Source: Gnetum montanum
Taxonomy: Eukaryota > Streptophyta > Gnetopsida > Gnetales > Gnetaceae
Assembly (NCBI GenBank): GCA_015680685.1
Contig: MNCI01002843.1
Coordinates: 160,075-224,074 of the forward strand
Reading direction: 5' to 3'
DNA: 64,000 bases
The translations under genes were made by a program, and so were the position numbers. Each line of letters opens with the position of its first letter. The first letter of the stretch is position 1. Positions 1 to 9,807 of the stretch are shown in pieces. The notes under the pieces are model-generated. The model had not been told where the DNA came from. It saw nothing but the letters and a program-made list of their open reading frames with translations, and ran no database searches.

Positions 1-451
1 GAAGTGGTTGTACTGAGGCACTTAACTATGAGAGAAGGGTTGATAAAGATTTAATGACCCAATAAAGCATTTAAATGGTAAATAGTAAATAACAATAAAT
101 AAATTCCTATTTACCCTATTCCATGCACTGCAAGGTTTATCGAAGAAGTTCGTCTTTGTTGCCGTACACAAACTTGTGTTCAGGTACAATATTTGCTCGA
201 ATAAAGATCTGTTCACTTTGGAGTTCCTACTGCGGGCACATGGAAATTAATCTATCTTTAGAGAGGTAAAACTGCCAGAGTTTCGCTACGGTCTAAGCCT
301 AGGATGAGAAACAAGGGAGAGTCACCTCTTATTTATAGACTTGGTGACGCACCGCAATATCGTGTACGCAATATCGCAGGGGATGCGATATTGCATCGGA
401 TGTGATATCGCATACGTGATTTTGCGGCCCATGTGATATCGCGTCCCATCA
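1..451 (-). repeat. GP1 3' LTR (partial, left end outside window)
   Basis: Matches 6384-6796 of the 5' LTR with scattered, mostly transition differences. The end at 451 (CCCATCA on the plus strand, TGATGGG on the element strand) directly follows the purine-rich tract at 454-464. About 345-451 holds an array of GATAT-core palindromes with CpG decay, one unit longer than in the 5' LTR. Confidence 0.9.
330..337 (-). promoter_or_regulatory. TATA box of GP1 3' LTR
   Basis: TATAAATA on the minus strand, just downstream (element sense) of the palindrome array. The same box occurs at the same place in the other LTR copies. Confidence 0.6.
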
Positions 452-643
452 TACCCCCATGACTAAATGAAAACTCATCCTCGAGTTCCTTACAAAATAT
501 TGGAAAGGTATGGGATTATTGACTCAAATGGAACTAATGGGATGACATGTGAATAGATCATCATTACAAGACAAGACAAGACTGGTGTTCATGACAACAA
601 GGGTGAACACCTTATACGTTTGACATCAGGCCTTAGTTGGCAG

Positions 644-669
644 CTGAGAAAGAGAGAGAGAAAGAAGTG
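644..669 (-). promoter_or_regulatory. Polypyrimidine tract plus CAG, possible 3' splice acceptor in GP1
   Basis: On the element strand a CT-rich run is followed by CAG, the form of a plant 3' splice site. GP3 has the same feature at 42171-42196. GP2 has an expanded (GA)n run at the same place. No matching donor was identified, so the function is unproven. Confidence 0.3.
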
Positions 670-2263
670 TTGCTGTTGCCAACACCAAGATTGCACCTTT
701 CATTGTCCATCCATAAGCGTGCTATCGATCTTACTCCTTGCATATCTGCTTCAGCACCACTCCATTCCAAGTGTTCTCTCTAGACCCAATCCGTTGTTGT
801 ATGATTTTCATCTGCACACACAACACAGTTAAATATTAGCAAGGGTAAATGAATCATCATGTAGTTGATACCCCTGCCTAAGTGAAAGGTCCATTGGCTG
901 GGTTGTGGTATGGCTGATATAGATCTAGAGATATATTAATGATGACTACCGAAGGTGTAGGGGCTAGGAGAAAATTAAAAAAATTGGACCCCGTACCCCC
1001 ATGACTAATCACGAACCTCCGGTAGCGAGAGAATGGAGAAGTAAAAAGAACAAGAAAGATGGAGAAAAAGAGACAACTATGACATTGATGAAATGGATGT
1101 TAAGATGGAAATGAATAACATAAAATGGATTGCAAAAATGTTAGGGAAAAGAGATTAACTGGTGCACCAAATAGGAATGTTAGTGGGTCCTCCCCAAAGT
1201 AGGCTCATGCCCTTAATGCCCTGACAAACCCACATTCAAAGAGTCTGTAGGCCCTGGGAATGTCATTTGGAACAAGATTTAAAGTCTTAACCACAAGAAT
1301 TTACCTAAAAGAAAACAATGCATCAACCAAAATATACACTAATGATACAACTGGTAATGAGGTGAACAATGGAGAGAAGGATGGAGAGAATTGAATGGAA
1401 TGGAATCCCAAGAACAAGGCGGTGTACAGCCCCTTATGTGTTTCATGATTAATGTGACTTGGTAAATCTCATTCCAACTCCAGCCTCAAACAAACCACAT
1501 CTAGTGATTTCACATCAATGCATTTAGCCAATCCATCCACTTGAATAACAAGAATGCATCTCCAAAGAGCCACCACCATTCCGACGAAATGAAAGAGGAG
1601 AGAATGGGAAGTGAGGAGGGCCTTAGTTAGAGGGAGCTTGGTTATTTTAGTTCTGTAACTAGTGCTTGTAGCCCAAGAGATAATTTTGTCTAAGGGGTGT
1701 GCTTTGAATTCTCACTTTTCTTTTTTCTCTTTTTTTTAGTTTTTTTTATGTGTTTATGCGTGAGAACCACACCATGTAAAGACTTTGTTATTTTTATTTA
1801 CTCAGCTTCCCGATAATTGGGTAACGTCGAAATGGTAAGAAAACTCAAGAAGAAAACATCCAAGCACCCAAGAGAATGGCCAACACAAATGCATCAAGTT
1901 CCTTTGAAGTCACACTCTTTTCAAGCCTTGAGTCCTTCCTTAGTTTGAGAAATGCCTAGTCATCGATTCATTAGAGTTCTTATTAAAAAGGACTATACAT
2001 TTCCAAGCCAAGAGAGACCATAGAAACTTGTGAATGAATGGATGAAGTCGATTCATTGTTTGTCATATCAAAAGAACATACCTTAGTATCAACATCATAA
2101 CTTAAAGGTAAAAACCAAACATTAGCGACCAAGTGGAAAAGCGGTTCATAACATCATAAAGAACACTTATTAAATGACAAACTTACAAGATGGATAACCC
2201 ACATACAAACATACACAAAAAATGAAATTATATAACAATGTTGTAAAACAAAAACAAGAAAAG

Positions 2264-2440
2264 TTAAAGAAATTTGTAAAACAAAAACGTGCAAAACAAA
2301 GATGTGTAAAACAAAAACGTGCAAAACAAAAATGTGTAAAACAAAAAACATTGTAAAAAAAATGTGTAAAACAAAAATGTGTAAAAAAAATGTGTAAAAC
2401 AAAAAACATTGTAAAAAAAATGTGTAAAACAAAAACTTAA
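2264..2440. repeat. AT-rich minisatellite in the GP1 3' region
   Basis: About ten imperfect units of the type ACAAAAATGTGTAAA in tandem, some with ACATTG in place of ATGTG. GP3 has a shorter version at 40460-40610 and GP2 only two or three units near 32775-32825, so the array length varies between copies. Confidence 0.8.
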
Positions 2441-2589
2441 AAAGAACTGAGGGCCTCCAATGATCAGCATAGGTGGTCATCTTCCCCATGACTGAATGGA
2501 AAGGGAGAGATCCAAAATAATGAGCACCTGTTTGAATTTCTTAAAAGTGTGCAACTTCTCCCGACTGATGTTCTTAGATTAAGGGGTGG

Positions 2590-3330
2590 AAGTCGCCGAC
2601 GCTCATACTACAATGTATCTATGCTTTCGTTATGGCCATGAGTTGTTCCCCTAGTTTGTTCCATGCATGTTGATGAGTTGCTCTTTCGATTAGCTATCAA
2701 CCACTGGGTGTCCACTACTTGTGTGGTTGCTACATACAGGAACCTTTGAATTTGAGTCTCTTGGGCACACCAGTCACATGAAGGAGATGTTGAGCATTCT
2801 TCCATGTCATCACCCTCTGAGTCACTATATGTGATACACAAAACCTTCCTCTTCTCGATCTTTCCATACATGTTTACCTTAGATATCTCCAAGGAAAGAT
2901 CGTGAATTCCTAGGCATGTGTCTACTGTACTTAACCATGCCCTTCCCATTATAATTGGGAAGTTTCCTTTGTTACTATTAACTTCAATCACCAGGAAATT
3001 AGCTGGGTATGACCAACCACACACAGTGGTAACGATGTCCTCGACCAATCACAAGGGAATGGTGATGGACTAGTCAGCCAACTCAAGTTGAATGTTTCTC
3101 TTCTTGAGTTGGGGTAGGTTCTAGGCTTGATACATTTCTCATGAGATTAAGTTGACTCCAGAACCTATGTCAAGAAGAGCCTTATAAGGTTCATTTCCAG
3201 TGACTTGTAGATAGATTAAAGGACTTCCAAGGTCAGATAGTTTCCTGGGAGGGTGGCCTACCTTGATCCAGTCAATTATGGTATGTGTTAACATAACTGT
3301 ATGAGTGAAGCTCTATTGTTGGATGGAAGG
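2590..3330 (-). pseudogene. GP1 retroviral-type aspartic protease region
   Basis: The best frame covers 2608-3048, with the motifs VEDIVTTVCGWSYPANFLVIE and FPIIMGRAWLSTVD typical of the C-terminal half of plant Ty3/gypsy proteases (ILGRPFL-like box). The catalytic loop lies upstream near 3160-3174 and reads D-I-G-S, where the canonical form is D-T/S-G, followed by VNLIS. Stops separate the loop from the C-terminal half, so the copy is dead. After the protease core come an acidic stretch (SDSEGDDMEE), two Cys pairs and a short tail. The reading frame then enters the non-coding region instead of RT. In an active element this enzyme would cleave the Gag and Pol polyproteins. Confidence 0.75.
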
Positions 3331-5805
3331 GAGCTTCGAAGTCTTATAGGTTGGAGGAGCATGCACAGACTTAACCACTTGTTGTGAGAGCTTGTTTGGG
3401 CTTTTGATTCTAAAGAAAGGTCTTCTCTTCTTGCGGTTGTCAGAACTAGCAGCAGGTTGAATGTTTACAGCTCTCATAGCGTTATGTTGCTATAGTTGAG
3501 TGGGGAGTTCCCCTTGCATTATTGGAGCGGGAGATAGTGGAACTACCGGCGTAAGAGTGGCAGATGGATTTGGAGGATGGTGTGGGTATGGAGCATCTCC
3601 CGAAGGAGGAGTCCTTCTAAAGTACTCCCTAACTTGGTAGTGACTTTGTGGAGTTGTGTAATCCATAGAGTCACTTGGAGAAACCGGCTACTGCACATAA
3701 TAGCCATAAGGATCAGGTTGCCAGTAAGGGTATTGTTGTCTCAGTGGTGGCATCCTCCATGACTGTGGGTATTTCCATTGCTAATGTTTCTCGATGGGTT
3801 ATGGCGGAGTTCCACTTGGATAATATGTTAACTGTTGGTGGAACTATCTTGGGTTACCTTGGGGATAAGGTAACCTTCAGGGTGCTTGCCATTGGTTAAG
3901 TCTTGGGTTGAGCGCATACACCCCGAACTCCTGTAGATGTGAGATGATTGGACAACATCCCTTAGGATGGTCATATTAGCAAATCTCACATCCATTGTCA
4001 TTGTCTGTGTCAGAATCTACAACCTCATCGGAGATAGTTATTTTCTCCTTTCCCTTGTTACGTGCATGACCTGAATCTCTCCAATTTTTCTTGTCTTTGT
4101 CACTACTTCGTTCCTCCTTAGACTCCTCTACGATTTTTAGGATAATTTCAAGTTTAGAGTCTAAGGAATCCCACAATTGATCCACCTTAGCCAATACTTC
4201 TGTTGTTAGCTTTTGAATTGACAAGGTTTTTTTGTTCACCAACTCTTCGAGTGGTGACTCATCCTCCTCATCACAAAATCTCACTCCCTTCTTTCGAAGG
4301 GAAGGTTCGCAGTTATATTCTTTTGCGCTTTCTCTTTTTCATAGTTCCCCTTCTTCTTTAGCTACTTGCTTCAACAATTGATGAATCTCATGGGATCTAA
4401 GTTCTGATAGTCTCCCTTGGGCATCAGTCCCAAGGGTTCCCCTAGTCTCATATCTTAGCCCATCTACAATGTGGCAAAGTTGGTCTTGTTGTGCGTAACC
4501 TTGGCCCGGGCAACGATGTAACAATGCATAGTATCGGCTCATGGCAGCATCCAAGGGTTCATGATTACCTTGCTTCCATCCTTGGATCTATTTAACCAAG
4601 TTAGACACTATGGAGTACGTTTGATATTTATCGTTAAATAATTCTAACATCGTATTCCATCTCCTAATGGTTTCTAGTTCTAAGGATCGGTACCAACTCT
4701 CTACTTCCTTGATGAGTGTCTTAGGAAATAACTTTAGTTTCTGCCACTCGTTTTCTATGTTTTGCAAGGTGCAGGTATCATGGAATGCCTGTAAATGATT
4801 TTGTGGATCAGCATTGTATCCTCCTTTAAAGCGTGGGATATTATTCATGTCTAAGCGCTTGATCCAACTATCTTTTTGATGCCTTGTTGGTATTCGCACA
4901 ACCTCCGTTATATCTAGCATACTTTGGGTTGCAAGTAGGGGTTCGTCATGATCATCTCTTTCATGACGTCTATGATGTCTACGTTGTTCCCTACTTTCCC
5001 TTTGTTCATGCCCTTGTCATCGCTCTTGACTCTCTCGTTGAGGTCTCTCATTTTTCCTACCTCTATCCTCACTATTATGCTCTTGATGATTGCACCTAGA
5101 TGTAGAAGGAGAGGGTGAATGGTGTGATGAAGGAAAAGAAGAAGGGGAACCATCGCCATGACGATGTTTCTTACTTTCTCTTCTGTGGCTATGGCCCCGA
5201 TTGTGATGACTATCCAAGTTCCCATCCTTGTCATGTGTTTTTGTTCCCTCAGTGAACAGTTGGTGTTCACCGGGATCAGAACCAGGGTTGTGTATCATGG
5301 AGTGTAGGTTCTAATACCCCACCTCCTCACCATCATTAGGAGGGGGAACATCATTTGATGGAGAACCCGTTATGAGTGGTTCGCCATCTCCAATTTCACT
5401 TAAGACATGTGGGACCCCTTTTCCCTTCAACAATGTATGGTGGCTCTCCTGCCATGAGTCCTTGATACATTGCAATGTTGTCAGATGGTAATCCCTTATG
5501 TCATAATTTTGTGCAACGTATTCAACATATAATTCTATCATGCCTATTTGTGCAAGAGCACGAAGAAGCATGTTAGGGATTGATTGATCTAGAGGTAATA
5601 CTATGTTACCTTGCAAGTCTCTCCATTGCAACTGTTCATCTTGATGGAGGATAAAAGTAAAATTTGGTATATATTCATTGGGATGGGTATATACCACTCA
5701 GTATTGTTGAGGAACTGGCGGATTTTGGTTATGTGTTTTAGACTGCCAACTATTTCTAGTATGATCCCTAGGTGGTGAATTGTTTTTGTTTGAAGAAGAA
5801 GGCAT
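3331..5805 (-). pseudogene. GP1 gag (nucleocapsid polyprotein), broken
   Basis: Gag would form the virus-like particle and package the RNA. The start ATG at 5805 fits the MSSS/MPSS start in GP3 and E5. From the N-terminus: a conserved domain (near 5560-5690) with IPNFTFILHQDEQLQW and NMLLRALAQIGMIELYVEY; a Ser/His/Arg-rich low-complexity segment (5017-5298); the retrotransposon gag core (4588-4920) with NNIPRFKGGYNADPQNHLQAF and a W-Y-R-S-L motif; a second helical block with PGQGYAQQDQLCHIVDGL (4339-4554); and a short zinc-knuckle-like CEIC-YDHPKGCC near 3950-3995. In-frame stops, for example near 5699 and in the knuckle, and several frameshifts inactivate it. A Pro/Gln-rich linker leads to the protease. 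Confidence 0.8.
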
Positions 5806-5847
5806 TGTTATTTATCGGTGTGCTGTTTTACCATTATATAAATTTTT

Positions 5848-5913
5848 CGTTTAATTAACCCTAAGGGTTCGTTTAATTAACCGTAAGGGTTCATTTAATT
5901 AACCCTAAGGGTT
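5848..5913. repeat. Three tandem 22-bp units in the GP1 leader
   Basis: Three adjacent 22-bp units of the form TTTAATTAACCCTAAGGGTTC lie between the primer site and the gag start. GP3 and E4 have one related unit here, so this is a local amplification in GP1. Confidence 0.85.
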
Positions 5914-5974
5914 TGTTTAAGCTCCCAACGATGTGAGTGATTTCCTATGTTCTACTTAGCACACAAACACTTAG

Positions 5975-5992
5975 TCCCTTGCAACAGCGCCA
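5975..5992 (-). other. GP1 primer-binding site (tRNA-Asp type)
   Basis: The minus strand reads TGGCGCTGTTGCAAGGGA, 15 of 18 matches to TGGCGCCGTTGCCGGGGA, the complement of the plant tRNA-Asp 3' end used by Athila/Tat-type elements. One base separates it from the LTR end CATCA at 5994. Confidence 0.85.
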
Positions 5993-5993
5993 A

Positions 5994-6796
5994 TGATGAG
6001 TGGCGAGGTACCCCTACACTCAACCATACGAATACGAGCGTAGCACATGCGATTCGGTCGAACTCTATAGACTAAGTGCCTACACGCCTTATGGAACACT
6101 TAAGGTTAATCATTGATTGTCTTCCCAGACTTACTTGTAGGTGTCATAGTTGTATGATTAAGTAAGTCTGAGGTATATGATTTTTATGTCTTTTTTGTTT
6201 ATCTCCTATGCTAGTGAGGTGAAGGGTGAAGAGACTAATTAACTAACTTTAACTAACTAACTAAGCCTTAACTAACCTAGCATCAGCATCCATTCCCACT
6301 TACTGTTCACACCCTGAACCAATGCAACCTTGGTTACCAAATGCTAGTCATTGCTGCGATCACCAAGTGTAACGCACGTGCTTGAAGTGGTTGTACTGAG
6401 GCACTTAACTATGAGAGAAGGGTTGATAAAGATTTAATGACCCAATAAAGCATTTAAATGGTAAATAATAAATAAAGTCCTATTTACCCTATTCCATGCA
6501 CTGCAAGGTTTATCCAAGAAGTTTGTCTTTATTGCCATACACAAACTTGTGTTCAGGTAGAATGTTTGTTCGAATAAAGATCCGTTCACTTTGGAGTTCC
6601 TACTATGGGCACATGGAAATTAATCTATCTTTGGAGAGGTAAAACTACCAGAGTTTCACTATGATCTAAGCCTAGGATGAGAAACAAGGGAGAGTTGCCT
6701 CTTATTTATAAACTTGGTGGTGCATCGTGATATCGCATTGAACGCGATATTACGGGGGATGTGATATCACGTCGGACGTGATATCGCATCCCATCA
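5994..6796 (-). repeat. GP1 5' LTR (complete, 803 bp)
   Basis: On the element strand it begins TGATGGG at 6796 and ends CTCATCA at 5994, so the ends form a short inverted repeat TGATG...CATCA. The first roughly 75 bases contain GATATC-core palindromes, then a TATA box at 6703-6710. The left boundary is fixed by the primer site and the right by the identical end at 451. Confidence 0.9.
6703..6710 (-). promoter_or_regulatory. TATA box of GP1 5' LTR
   Basis: TATAAATA on the minus strand, downstream of the U3 palindromes. This would be the promoter of genomic GP1 RNA. Confidence 0.6.
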
Positions 6797-7870
6797 TGTA
6801 CCTAAACTCACAATGAGTCTCATTTCTATGAGTGAATTAGATTCTACAAGTCTAACTATCATATTTGGTAAAGGAAAATGTAAAATTTTGCAAGCATCTT
6901 TACCTCTAGCCATTGGTGTAAAGGTAGGAAGACTATACCAACTAGAAGCAAGGATGTTGCAAAAAAACTTCAACATGTAGCTATTGTTGACTTGAATCCA
7001 AGCATTGATCTTTGGCATAGAAGATTTGATGCATTTAAGTGAAAAAGAATTAAAGGAACTACATAAAAAGATAAAATTAACTTCACAGAATAATCTCTGA
7101 ATTTTTGTAGTCATTGCCTACTTGGTAGACAAACAAATTCAAGAATTCCAAGAAGTAATGCTAAAGTTAATCAATTGTTAGAGTTAATACACAAGGATGT
7201 TTGTGAACTAATTAAAGACTTGCAAACATTCTCACTTGAAGGTGTTACATAGTATGTTTCATTCATTGATGATTTTTTAAGGAAAGCCTAGAACTATTTA
7301 ATGAAACATAAGAAGTGTTTAAAAAATTTAAAGAGTTCAAAGTTCTTGTCAAAAATTATTCAAGAAAGAAAATAAAGGTTCTTAGAATAGATAATGGTGG
7401 TAAATTTTGCTCCCATGCTTTTGACAATTTTTGTAAAGAACATGGCATATATAGGCAAAATACTATTCCAGTAACTCTCAAACAGAATGGAGTAGCTAAA
7501 TGTTTTAATAGAAATTTTTTGAAAAGAATCAGATGCATGCTAAGTGAAGCTGGTCTTGGTAAACATTTGTAGGCTAAAGCTACAATTACTACTTACTATC
7601 TCATCAACAGGTCTCCATCCTTTACAATTGTTGGAAAGATTCTAGAAGAAATATGGAGTGGCAAGCCTATTAATTTGAATTATCTTTGAGTTTTTGGATG
7701 TGAAACTTATGTTCACATTCCAAAAATTAATAAATTAAAATTATATTCTAAGTTTATAAAATGTATTTTCCTTGGTTACAATCATGGTGTTAAAGCTTAT
7801 AAGTTGTACAACCCAAAAACTATGAGGATTATATGTAGTCGTGATGTTATATTTAGAAAGTCTTGCAAAC
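6797..7870 (+). pseudogene. Outer copia GAG-pre-integrase and integrase fragment
   Basis: Near 6850-6960 the plus strand encodes a FGKGKCKILQ...VGRLYQLEA segment, the GAG-pre-integrase domain that precedes copia integrase. The best integrase frame is 7315-7572, with IKVLRIDNGGKFCSHAFDNFC, where the D of DNGG is the second catalytic aspartate, and an N-G-V-A-K stretch in place of the usual N-G-V-A-E. Downstream is a copia-typical segment around 7690-7860 (YNHGVKAY...NPKTMRI). Stops and frameshifts interrupt it throughout. Confidence 0.75.
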
Positions 7871-8109
7871 TGAACATGAATGAGAGAAGAAAAGATTGGA
7901 AAAATAATTCTCTCTCTTTCTCTCATTCATCATGAATCAACAATTACAGTAATTTATAGGAAAGAATTACAATTGAAAATCTAGTAGATAAGGAACAAGA
8001 AATATGGAAAATAACTGATAGAAATTGATTTAGAGAATTAACTAATTTTGGTAAGTTGACCCACAATATTAGGCCCTAATTGATTGGACTTCATTTTAAC
8101 TTTTGAACA
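7871..8109 (-). repeat. Inner copia 3' LTR (239 bp)
   Basis: Plus-strand ends are TGAACATG and TTTTGAACA. On the element strand it directly follows the polypurine tract TAAGGGGAAG (8110-8119). It aligns with 12410-12655, and contains a short CT-rich run where the other LTR has a long one. Confidence 0.85.
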
Positions 8110-9807
8110 CTTCCCCTTAAGTTAGTGAATAGATATCTATCATTTCTAGCTTGCTAACAAAAGAATCAAAGCTGGATCTACATAAGTCCTTCATAAGAAT
8201 ATCAACTTCTTGCATCTTGATAGAAATGTAGGATAGAGTAATTGTTCCATTATTAACTTCATTTTTTATGAAATTCCTATTAATTCTTACATGCTTCATA
8301 TGATCATGATGGATTTGATTTTGGATGATACTGATGGCAAACTTCCTATTGCTAAACAACCTCATTTGACCACTAGGGTATCTTGAGATCTTCCATCAAC
8401 CTTTGTAGCCAAATGAGTTCACAAATTCCTTATAGCTCGATATTTAGCTTTTGTACTACTACATGCTACAACAGATTATTTTTTGCTTCTCCATGTCACA
8501 AAGTTTCCCTAGACCTTGGTATAATACTGTGCAATAAACTTGTTACCTTCAACTATTCCAACCCAATCTACATCAACAAAACCAATAATGTCCCTTTCAC
8601 TACACTTCTTGAATAATAGTCCCTTCCCTGGTTGTTCCTTTAGATACCTTAGATTCTGATTGATAACATCTTGGTGTCTTTTCATAGGAGCATGCATGAA
8701 CTAGCTAGCAATATTTATGCTAAAAGCAATATTTGGCCTAGTAAGAGACAAATAGATGAGTTTATTAACCAAGAATTGATAACTTTGTCAATTTATAGGA
8801 GGATCTTCTTTAGGAGTCTTTTGTTTCCAGTTTCATTCCAATGGAGTCCTTGTTGGTCTACACCCCATCTTGCTAGTCTCTTTGAGTAAATCCATGATAT
8901 ATTTTCTTTTGAAGATGAAAATCCCTTTCTTGCTTCTAGAAACTTCCATTCCCAAAAAATACTTCAGTGAAACAAGATCTTTTATTTTGAACTCTACTTG
9001 AAGCTTTCTTTTAAGATCTTCAATCTCATGATCATCATCTCCTATAATCACTATATCATTGACATAAATAATAAGGAATGATCTTTTACCATGCTTCCCT
9101 TCTTTAACAAATAAAGTATGATCAAATTGTCCTTGCTCATATCCAAGTTGCTTCATCACACCACTAAATTGGGTAAACCAAGCTCGAGGAGATTGCTTAA
9201 GTCCATAGACTGACTTCTTTAATCTACATACTTGACTTGTACCTTCTTGAGATTCAAAACTTGGTGGTATCCTCATGTAAACTTCTTCTTCCAATGTACC
9301 ATTTAGGAAGGCATTTTTTATGTTGAGTTGATGTAGCCCCTAATCCAGATTTGTAGCTAAAGATAATGAAATCCTAATAGAATTGAGTTTCACCATAGGA
9401 GAAAATGTTTCTGCATAGTCTATCCCATACATCTGGGTGAACCCTTGTGCTATGAGTCTAGCCTTATGTGTTTCAATGTTGCCATCAGAACCATACTTGA
9501 TAGTAAACACCCATTTTCTTTCCACAAGTTTCTTCCCTTCAAGTAGATGGAATCTTTTCCATGTTTCATTGTATTCCAAAGCCTTCATTTCCTCCATCAT
9601 ATTTTCCTTCCATTTGGAATCTTCTAAAGTCTCAAATATATCCCTCAAAACTTGTGTCTCATCAACATTTGAAAGAATTGTCATGTAATTACATGATAAC
9701 TTGGAGTATGTGAGATAATTATAAATGGGATATTTTACACATGATCTCACCCCTTTTCTAATCCCAATCAGAAGATCCAAGTCATCAATCTCTTCATAAT
9801 CATTCAT
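8110..9807 (-). pseudogene. Inner copia reverse transcriptase and RNase H
   Basis: RT begins in 9340-9807 (ETWKRFHLLEGKK, VERKWVFTIK, HKARLIAQGFTQ, YAETFSPMVK) and continues in 8833-9294 (EEEVYMRIPPSFE, LKKSVYGLKQSPRAW). The catalytic box reads Y-V-N-D where copia RT has Y-V-D-D, one of the active-site aspartates changed. RNase H follows in 8509-8697 (DVDWVG, a D-A-D-W-A-G-like box) and 8117-8365 (KHVRINRNFIK, then the C-terminal SKLEMIDIYS). Frames are broken between these blocks, so the enzyme is dead. In active copia elements it copies genomic RNA into cDNA inside the particle. Confidence 0.85.

Larger units (their letters stand above)
452..2520 (-). other. GP1 non-coding 3' region replacing pol
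   Basis: About 2 kb between the protease end and the 3' LTR without RT, RNase H or integrase similarity. It aligns along its length with 30957-32900 (GP2) and 40420-42387 (GP3). It contains AGTCATGGGGG-like motifs on the element strand at 454-464, 996-1006 and 2484-2493, a polypyrimidine stretch ending in CAG at 644-669, and a T-rich minisatellite at 2264-2440. ORFs through the minisatellite and through the GA-rich stretch look like low-complexity by-products. A short antisense ORF (620-832, plus strand) has partial counterparts in GP2 and GP3 but is frame-shifted relative to them. Confidence 0.75.
1..6796 (-). mobile_element. GP1: gag-protease-only Ty3/gypsy LTR retrotransposon
   Basis: The sequence from position 1 reappears almost unchanged from 6384, giving a direct LTR pair. 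Read on the minus strand the order is 5' LTR (5994-6796), primer site, gag, protease, about 2 kb of non-coding DNA, polypurine tract and 3' LTR (1-451, cut by the window edge). I find no reverse transcriptase, RNase H or integrase in the 5.5-kb internal region. Two other copies (GP2, GP3) have the same structure, so this is a family trait and not damage to one copy. The primer site and gag/protease style point to the Tat/Athila side of Ty3/gypsy. It directly abuts a Ty1/copia fragment at 6797, so it probably inserted into that element. Confidence 0.85.

Noticed and set aside
2154-2489. ORFs encoding Phe/Leu/His-rich repeats on the minus strand
   Set aside because: They translate the AT-rich minisatellite in all three frames; no frame is favoured.
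452-2520. An env-like gene in the GP tail, as in Athila elements
   Set aside because: No long sense frame, signal peptide or transmembrane pattern is shared by the three copies.
6384-6796. Two separate solo LTRs instead of one GP1 element
   Set aside because: The primer site and polypurine tract lie at the correct inner ends with gag and protease between, so they belong to one element.
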